21,955 bases of DNA from the NCBI GenBank assembly GCA_018715825.1, contig DVKU01000200.1, positions 1 through 21,955 on the forward strand. Reading direction: 5' to 3'. The notes beneath the pieces are model-generated. The model did not search any database. It had not been told where the DNA came from and saw only the letters and a program-made list of their open reading frames with translations. Every line of letters begins with the position of its first letter. Position 1 is the stretch's first letter. Below, one piece after another: positions 17,169-21,955 of this stretch. Both the position numbers and the translations under genes were made by a program. The stretch comes from Candidatus Avacholeplasma faecigallinarum (GTDB taxonomy: Bacteria > Bacillota_I > Bacilli_A > Acholeplasmatales > Anaeroplasmataceae).

Positions 17169-18813
17169 ATAATTTAAATGATGATTTTAAACCACATGTC
17201 CTATTAAACACTAATTTATCTGAAGTAGAATCTATATCAGTAGTATAATAGCCATTTCTAATAAATTGATAATGATCTAGTGGTTTCGTATTTTTTAAAG
17301 ATTCTTCAGCATAGCCATTATGGATACTTAAAGAATTTGGATTTAATCTTTGCATAAAATCTAAGTCTTTATTTTCTTCAGTTTCATCAACCATTAAAGG
17401 TTCAAACAATCTAAACTCAGTTGGAATAGCCGTAGTTGCTTCAACAAAATGAATATTTCCATTTGGTTTTCTACCGTCAAAGCCACTTCCTGATTTAGTA
17501 CTTGGATCATAAGTAGCATGAACTAAAATTACATTACCATTAGCATCTTTCTCTACAGATGTGGCAGTAATAAAATAAGCATGCATTAACCTAACCTCAA
17601 CCCCTAATGCCAATCTTTTCCATTTCTTATTAGGCTTTTGTTCAATAAAATCATCCTTTTCAATGTAAACCTCTTTAGAGAAAGCTATCTTTCTTTCACC
17701 TAATTCTGGATTTTCAGCATTATTTGGACAAGATAGGTATTCAACCTGACCAGAAGGATAATTATCTATAATAACCTTTAAAGGATTAATTACAGCATTA
17801 GGACGTAGAGTTTTTAATTTTAAATCATTTCTTAATTCTTCATCCAATTGTTCTGAATCTACAGTTGAATTAACCCTTGATAAGCCTGTTGCTAAAATAA
17901 AATTGCGAATACTATCTGGTGTAAAGCCCCTTCTACGCAACCCACATAATGTTGGCATTCTAGGGTCATCATAGCCACTAACCTTTTTAGCATCAACAAG
18001 AGCACGTAAATATCTTTTTGACATAATAGTATTAGTTATATTAAGTCTACCAAACTCATATTGGTGAGGCACATGCTCCATCTCACATTTTTCTATAAAC
18101 CAATCATATAAAATACGATGATTATCATATTCTAGTGAACATAATGAATGAGTTACTCCTTCAAATGAATCTTGAAGTGGATGAGCAAAATCATACATTG
18201 GATAAATACACCATTTATTTCCCTGACGATGATGCTTAATATGTAATATTCTATACATAGCAGGATCACGCATATTAATATTAGGATGAGCCATATCTAT
18301 CTTAGCACGCAATGTCTTTTCGCCCTCAGCAAATTTGCCAGCCCTCATTTGAGCAAAAAGCTCTAAATTCTCCTCAACTGTTCTATTTCGATATGGGGAA
18401 TTAATACCAGGTTCAGTTAGTGTACCACGATATTTACTCATTTCCTCTTGAGATAAATCATCAACATAAGCTAGTCCTTTTTTTATTAGAAGAATAGCTT
18501 TTTCATAGGTTTTTTCAAAATAATCTGAACCATATAAAATTTTATCTGGCTTATATCCTAACCATGCTAAATCATTAATTATTCCATCAACAAACTCTTG
18601 ATCTTCTTTAGCAGGGTTTGTATCATCAAATCTTAAATTAGTTTTACCATTAAAGGCTTTAGCAAGCTCAAAATTTGTTATGATAGCTCTTGCATGTCCA
18701 ATATGCAAATATGCATTAGGCTCTGGTGGAAATCTAGTAATAATCTCCTTAACTCTACCAGAATCTAAATCATTTTGCATAATGGTTTTTATAAAATTAT
18801 TTATTTCTGCCAT
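17167..18813 (-). CDS. glnS: Glutaminyl-tRNA synthetase
   Basis: A 548-aa class I aminoacyl-tRNA synthetase that charges tRNA-Gln directly with glutamine. The class I HIGH motif is HIGH at 37-40, in the GlnRS-type context RFPPEPNAYLHIGHARAI; the KMSKS equivalent is IMSKR (263-267). The length (E. coli GlnRS is 554 aa) and the two C-terminal beta-barrel regions fit GlnRS rather than GluRS. Bacillus-type Firmicutes usually make Gln-tRNA through GatCAB, so a GlnRS gene hints at a lineage with the direct route; I cannot see whether GatCAB is also present. AGGTGA supports the ATG. It is the first gene of the glnS-ABC-F-pcrA-lipoprotein operon, with its stop just before a hairpin. Confidence 0.97.
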   Translation of the reverse strand: MAEINNFIKTIMQNDLDSGRVKEIITRFPPEPNAYLHIGHARAIITNFELAKAFNGKTNLRFDDTNPAKEDQEFVDGIINDLAWLGYKPDKILYGSDYFEKTYEKAILLIKKGLAYVDDLSQEEMSKYRGTLTEPGINSPYRNRTVEENLELFAQMRAGKFAEGEKTLRAKIDMAHPNINMRDPAMYRILHIKHHRQGNKWCIYPMYDFAHPLQDSFEGVTHSLCSLEYDNHRILYDWFIEKCEMEHVPHQYEFGRLNITNTIMSKRYLRALVDAKKVSGYDDPRMPTLCGLRRRGFTPDSIRNFILATGLSRVNSTVDSEQLDEELRNDLKLKTLRPNAVINPLKVIIDNYPSGQVEYLSCPNNAENPELGERKIAFSKEVYIEKDDFIEQKPNKKWKRLALGVEVRLMHAYFITATSVEKDANGNVILVHATYDPSTKSGSGFDGRKPNGNIHFVEATTAIPTEFRLFEPLMVDETEENKDLDFMQRLNPNSLSIHNGYAEESLKNTKPLDHYQFIRNGYYTTDIDSTSDKLVFNRTCGLKSSFKL

Positions 18814-18864
18814 AAAATCACCTATATCCTTACTAACTATTTAAAATACTACCTAAAATTACAA

Positions 18865-18880
18865 TTTATTATATAACAAA
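18865..18880 (-). promoter_or_regulatory. Possible -10 region/near-palindrome upstream of glnS
   Basis: On the minus strand TTTGTTATATAATAAA contains a consensus TATAAT (18868-18873) and is palindromic apart from one base pair. No good -35 box or extended TG is seen at the right distance, so the promoter call is weak. No T-box-like leader is visible in the ~87 nt upstream of glnS. Confidence 0.3.
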
Positions 18881-18900
18881 TCACTAAAAAACACTATACC

Positions 18901-19905
18901 CTATTTACTTTGAAGTTCTAATGAGGCACAAGCGTTTAACGTTAAATCCGCTACAGTTGGATCCTTTTTAAATTGATAATATCCTGCTACTGCTATCATA
19001 GCAGCGTTATCAGTACAATATTTTATGGAAGGAATACAAATATTGTAATCTTGTGGTGCTTCTTTTAAAAATCTTTCCTTAAGACCCTTATTAGCTGATA
19101 CGCCACCAGCTACTATAATATTTTTAATGTTATCCTTTTTTGCTAATTGTAGTGTCTTTCTAACTAAAACCTCAGTTACACTATCTTGAAATGATGCACA
19201 TAAATCATTAACATTAACGTCCTGATTTCTTTGATGTAGGTTATGAACTAAATTAATAACAGCACTTTTTAAGCCTGAAAAAGAAAAGTTGTAACTACCA
19301 TCATCTAAATAAACTCTAGGCAAATGATAGCTATCACATCCTAAATGAGCTAGTCTATCAACATGAGGACCACCTGGATATGGTAATCCTACAACTCTTG
19401 CAACCTTATCGTAGGCCTCACCAACGGCATCATCTAGAGTTTCACCAACTATTTCAAATTGAAAGTGATCCTTCATATAAATTAATTCAGTATTTCCACC
19501 TGATACTAAAAGAGCAATTAGTGGGAATTTCATTTCATGCTCAATAGCATTGGCATAAATATGACCAGCTAAATGATGTACTCCAATAATTGGCTTATTA
19601 TACATCATAGCAAATGTCTTTGCCGCATTCAAACCAACCAATAATGACCCAATTAAACCTGGTCCTTGAGTAACTGCCACTAAATCTATATCTTCAGGTT
19701 TAACACCAGCCACCCTAAATGCTTCTTGAAACACTAGAGTAATTTGATAAACATGATGTCGTGATGCTATTTCCGGTACAACTCCACCGAAACGTTCATG
19801 AATTTTTATTTGAGAATTTATTACGTTAGCTAAAACCTCTTTACCATCCTTAACAATGGCAACAGATGTCTCATCACAACTACTTTCTACGCCTAATACT
19901 AACAT
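18901..19905 (-). CDS. tsaD: tRNA N6-adenosine threonylcarbamoyltransferase TsaD
   Basis: A 334-aa ASKHA-fold protein (Kae1/YgjD) that transfers the threonylcarbamoyl group to A37 of ANN-decoding tRNAs, working with TsaB and TsaE. The N-terminus [12 protein letters not shown] (5-16) and the metal-binding His111-x3-His115 in [10 protein letters not shown] are intact. Other family motifs are [18 protein letters not shown] and [10 protein letters not shown] ([12 protein letters not shown]), and the C-terminal DNAAMIA. The ATG follows a strong AAGGAGGG. It lies 1 nt downstream of the ybaK stop and ends the operon. tsaC/ywlC, which makes threonylcarbamoyl-AMP, is not in the window. Confidence 0.97.
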   Translation of the reverse strand: MLVLGVESSCDETSVAIVKDGKEVLANVINSQIKIHERFGGVVPEIASRHHVYQITLVFQEAFRVAGVKPEDIDLVAVTQGPGLIGSLLVGLNAAKTFAMMYNKPIIGVHHLAGHIYANAIEHEMKFPLIALLVSGGNTELIYMKDHFQFEIVGETLDDAVGEAYDKVARVVGLPYPGGPHVDRLAHLGCDSYHLPRVYLDDGSYNFSFSGLKSAVINLVHNLHQRNQDVNVNDLCASFQDSVTEVLVRKTLQLAKKDNIKNIIVAGGVSANKGLKERFLKEAPQDYNICIPSIKYCTDNAAMIAVAGYYQFKKDPTVADLTLNACASLELQSK

Positions 19906-19906
19906 C

Positions 19907-20383
19907 TTAGTCCCTCCTTATATCTTTAAAATCTAGTCGAATAATTTTATTCAAATCATTAGGATTCATTTCTATTTGTACTCCTATTTTACCACCTGAA
20001 AAAATTATTTTATCATATGATAAAGCTGTTATATCAACAATTGTAGGATAAGCCTTTTTCATTCCTATAGGACTACAGCCACCTCTTACATATCCTGTAA
20101 TTGCCAATAAATCCTTAACCATAACCATTTCTAAAGACTTTACTTTGAATTCTTTAGCTGCCTTTTTTAAATCTAATTCATCTAAAACTGGTACAACGCA
20201 TACATAATATTGCTTTGTATTAGAAACTAAAACTAAAGTTTTAAACACTTGCTTAGGGTTTTGGTGTAATAATCTGGCTACAGTTTGACCATCAACACAA
20301 ACGCCTTCTTCATGGGGATATTCATAGGTATTAAAATTAATTTTCTTTTGCTGTAATATACGCATAGCATTTGTCTTATCCAT
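19907..20383 (-). CDS. ybaK: Cys-tRNA(Pro)/Cys-tRNA(Cys) deacylase, YbaK/EbsC family
   Basis: A 158-aa single-domain trans-editing protein of the YbaK/aminoacyl-tRNA deacylase family, which hydrolyses mischarged Cys-tRNA(Pro). Characteristic features are the N-terminal helix with [44 protein letters not shown] and the conserved loop [10 protein letters not shown] (catalytic region of YbaK). The start has AGGAG at a good distance from the ATG. It lies between rimI (15 nt) and tsaD (1 nt), an unusual insertion in the t6A operon, and may share its regulation with that tRNA-quality function. Substrate specificity is inferred from family membership. Confidence 0.92.
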   Translation of the reverse strand: MDKTNAMRILQQKKINFNTYEYPHEEGVCVDGQTVARLLHQNPKQVFKTLVLVSNTKQYYVCVVPVLDELDLKKAAKEFKVKSLEMVMVKDLLAITGYVRGGCSPIGMKKAYPTIVDITALSYDKIIFSGGKIGVQIEMNPNDLNKIIRLDFKDIRRD

Positions 20384-20398
20384 AAAAATTCTCCTAAA

Positions 20399-20830
20399 CT
20401 ATTCAAAGTTCTTTTGTAAAACTAAAGCATCCTCTAAATTGGAGTAATACTGTTTTCTAACTAATATCTTTAAAAAGCCATACTTTTCATATAAACATAA
20501 AGCCGCTAAATTGCTTCTTCTTACCTCTAAAATAGCACTTTTCATGCCAATTTGCCTATATGTAGTAAAAATATGATTTAATAGGCTACTAGCTATCTTT
20601 TTTCTTCGATATTCCTTAGCAACACAAAAATTCATTATTTCTAATATTTCACCATCAAACGTAACAGAAATATAGCCAATGATTTTGTTATCAATTTCAT
20701 AAACATAGGCCTTAGCAAAATCATTTTCGATCATATTTTCAAGCATACTTTTACCAAGGGTAGTTCCTAATGATTCTTGCTCTAATAAAATAACATTATC
20801 AATGTCATCTAACTGTAATTGCCTAATCAT
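20399..20830 (-). CDS. rimI: GNAT N-acetyltransferase, RimI-like
   Basis: A 143-aa GNAT enzyme, with a beta-strand/helix order typical of RimI and an acetyl-CoA-binding stretch VAKEYRRKKIASSLLNHIF (near 73-91). The canonical pyrophosphate loop is R/Q-x-x-G-x-A; here it reads RRKKIA, with Lys in the Gly position. It also has AILEVRRSNLAALCLYEKYGF, which matches the RimI C-terminal block for peptide-alpha-N-acetylation (ribosomal protein S18 in E. coli). The ATG overlaps the tsaB stop by 4 nt (ATGA). The linkage rimI-tsaB-tsaD is common in Firmicutes. Confidence 0.9.
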   Translation of the reverse strand: MIRQLQLDDIDNVILLEQESLGTTLGKSMLENMIENDFAKAYVYEIDNKIIGYISVTFDGEILEIMNFCVAKEYRRKKIASSLLNHIFTTYRQIGMKSAILEVRRSNLAALCLYEKYGFLKILVRKQYYSNLEDALVLQKNFE

Positions 20831-21402
20831 TTTAAATTTCTTTCTGCTTCTGTTTCTCTTAAATAATTAGGGACAAGTAAATCAGGATTTTGACATAAAA
20901 TTGAATTATTCATACAAAAAAAGGCATCAACTTTTATATCATCATCTGTAATTATGCAATCAGCTTCATAGCTAGATAGTTCATCATATGAATATAATCC
21001 TTCTTTTAAAACATATTGAGATTTGTTATAATCAAAGACCATTGCAAAGGCATTATTTCTTCTAGCATCTATCATTACCTTACAAATTCCACTATAGCCA
21101 CTCGAAATTAACTTTAAGGTTGATATCGTATATAAATCTATTTTCTTAAAACTTGAAATCATTTTGCATACTGTTACAGCCATTCTAACTCCAGTATATG
21201 AGCCTGGTCCAATGCCACAAACAACCCTATCCAAGCAATCAACTGTCATATTATTTTCTTTTAAGCCCTCATCGATTGTAGCAACTATATTTTTAGCATG
21301 ATCATTTTTACCAGCAATATATTTTTCAAATACTAGTTTATTATCATATATAATTGATATATATAAATTTTTAGTAGAAGAATCTACAATTAAGCAGTTC
21401 AT
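20827..21402 (-). CDS. tsaB: tRNA threonylcarbamoyladenosine biosynthesis protein TsaB
   Basis: A 191-aa TsaB (YeaZ), an ASKHA-fold protein that forms the TsaD-TsaB-TsaE complex. The N-terminus NCLIVDSSTKNLYISI and the signature GIGPGSYTGVRMAV (63-76) are intact, and it ends in the usual NYLRETEAERNL tail. It is shorter than the typical 220-230 aa, the loss being in the C-terminal half. It overlaps tsaE (upstream) and rimI (downstream) by 4 nt each, so it is translationally coupled. It is a scaffold rather than a catalyst in the family. Confidence 0.93.
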   Translation of the reverse strand: MNCLIVDSSTKNLYISIIYDNKLVFEKYIAGKNDHAKNIVATIDEGLKENNMTVDCLDRVVCGIGPGSYTGVRMAVTVCKMISSFKKIDLYTISTLKLISSGYSGICKVMIDARRNNAFAMVFDYNKSQYVLKEGLYSYDELSSYEADCIITDDDIKVDAFFCMNNSILCQNPDLLVPNYLRETEAERNLK

Positions 21403-21848
21403 TTTAATACCTCCTCTAAATCTTTATAGTGATCTCCAACGAAAGTTATTTCAATACTTCTATTGCTTTCACCTGTTAGCTTCAAAGAAACCTTAATATA
21501 TTCATCTGGAATTAATTCCTTAACCTGATAAGGCCATTCTATTACACATATGCCATCAGATTGAATGTATTCTTCTAAATCAAAATCTTGATTTAATCCA
21601 TCTAATCTATATAAATCTAAATGATATAAGGTGAATTCATCACCTCTATATTCCTTAACAATTGTAAAAGTCGGAGAATTAATGATTTTTTTTACACCAA
21701 TTGCTTTACCAATTCCTTTTGTAAAAGTTGTTTTTCCAGCAGATAAATCACCAGTAAGTAATACAACATCACCAGGCTTTAATAGTTTACCTAATTTTTC
21801 TCCAACAGCAATAGTTTCCTCTTGATTTTTTGTAATAAATGTTTTCAT
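21399..21848 (-). CDS. tsaE: tRNA threonylcarbamoyladenosine biosynthesis ATPase TsaE
   Basis: A 149-aa P-loop ATPase (YdiB/YjeE) required for t6A turnover of the TsaD-TsaB complex. Walker A is GDLSAGKTT at 33-41, and the switch region INSPTFTIVKEY follows; Walker B lies in TLYHLDLYRL and the E-containing C-terminal motif is ICVIEWPYQV. I chose the ATG at 21848, which has GGTGA six nt upstream and agrees with the predicted transcription start; the ATG at 21860 would add four residues and would coincide with or precede the expected start. The end overlaps tsaB by 4 nt. It is the first gene of the t6A operon. Confidence 0.95.
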   Translation of the reverse strand: MKTFITKNQEETIAVGEKLGKLLKPGDVVLLTGDLSAGKTTFTKGIGKAIGVKKIINSPTFTIVKEYRGDEFTLYHLDLYRLDGLNQDFDLEEYIQSDGICVIEWPYQVKELIPDEYIKVSLKLTGESNRSIEITFVGDHYKDLEEVLK

Positions 21849-21865
21849 ATAAATCACCATTTTAT

Positions 21866-21874
21866 ATTATACCA
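21866..21874 (-). promoter_or_regulatory. Extended -10 promoter of the tsaE operon
   Basis: On the minus strand TGGTATAAT gives a consensus TATAAT (21866-21871) with an extended TG. The transcription start would be near 21859, just upstream of the SD and ATG at 21848. No strong -35 box is seen. Confidence 0.6.
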
Positions 21875-21908
21875 CCATTGACTAATTAATTAAAATGAAA
21901 AATTAAAT

Positions 21909-21933
21909 AAAAAAGTCCTACATATTGTAGAAC
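21909..21933 (-). terminator. Intrinsic terminator of an upstream gene outside the window
   Basis: On the minus strand GTTCTACA and TGTAGGAC form an 8-bp stem with one G-U pair and a 3-nt loop, followed by TTTTTT. The gene it ends lies to the right of the window; bases 21934-21955 are too few to identify it. Confidence 0.8.
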
Positions 21934-21955
21934 CATTTTATCTAAAAGCTTAATA

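Noticed and set aside
18814..18900. T-box or other riboswitch in the glnS leader
   Set aside because: The leader is under 90 nt, with no specifier stem, T-box sequence or terminator/antiterminator pair.
20827..21402. tsaB as a truncated pseudogene (191 aa versus about 225)
   Set aside because: The conserved N-terminal motifs and the usual YLRETEAE tail are both present and the frame is coupled to both neighbours, so it is a short but complete version.

Overview
The window is AT-rich (roughly 30% GC), gene-dense DNA of a low-GC Gram-positive (Firmicutes/Bacilli-type) bacterium. Marker genes are hprK, whiA, lgt/ppaX, pcrA-ligA, a YkpA/YbiT-type ABC-F, and strong AGGAGG ribosome binding sites. 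The standard code is used: TGA serves as a true stop in hprK, whiA, tsaE and tsaB, and no internal TGA-Trp is needed, so this is not a Mycoplasma-type code. Sec lipoproteins and hydrophobic anchors indicate a monoderm cell. A compact gut lineage of Bacilli (RF39/Erysipelotrichia-like) is my best guess, but the sequence alone does not prove it. Every gene except one small DUF378 gene lies on the minus strand.

Layout in minus-strand transcription order, right to left. (a) 21909-21933 is the terminator of an unseen upstream gene. (b) tsaE-tsaB-rimI-ybaK-tsaD (21848-18901) is an overlapping or closely packed operon for the tRNA t6A modification, with an acetyltransferase and a Cys-tRNA(Pro) deacylase embedded, behind an extended -10 promoter. 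(c) glnS, an ABC-F ATPase, pcrA, a predicted lipoprotein and a small membrane protein (18813-12497) end at a U-tract terminator (12441-12467). (d) ligA-uvrA (12356-7563) is a DNA-repair pair that ends in a terminator hairpin containing the uvrA stop. (e) hprK, an lgt::ppaX-type gene fusion, whiA and acpS (7440-3666) follow a clear TTGTAA-N17-TATAAT promoter; the genes overlap by 4 nt or are 3 nt apart. acpS converges with, and overlaps, the only plus-strand gene (DUF378, 3467-3682). (f) A LolA/GerS-like lipoprotein (3362-2382) and an unrecognised single-TM protein (2267-1560) are monocistronic, each with its own terminator. (g) tex (1488 to beyond the left edge) is partial.

The core theme is housekeeping: translation fidelity (t6A, GlnRS, YbaK, ABC-F), DNA repair/replication (PcrA, LigA, UvrA, Tex as a transcription accessory) and carbon/phosphate control plus envelope lipidation (HprK, Lgt-HAD, AcpS, WhiA). 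I see no phage, IS, CRISPR, toxin-antitoxin or defence island. The most unusual items are the Lgt-HAD phosphatase fusion beside its regulatory partner hprK; an ABC-F whose second ATP site is degenerate in all three of its motifs while the first is intact; a surface lipoprotein with a His-then-Cys order like circularly permuted NlpC/P60 enzymes; and a recurring architecture in which the stop codon lies inside the 5' arm of the terminator hairpin.
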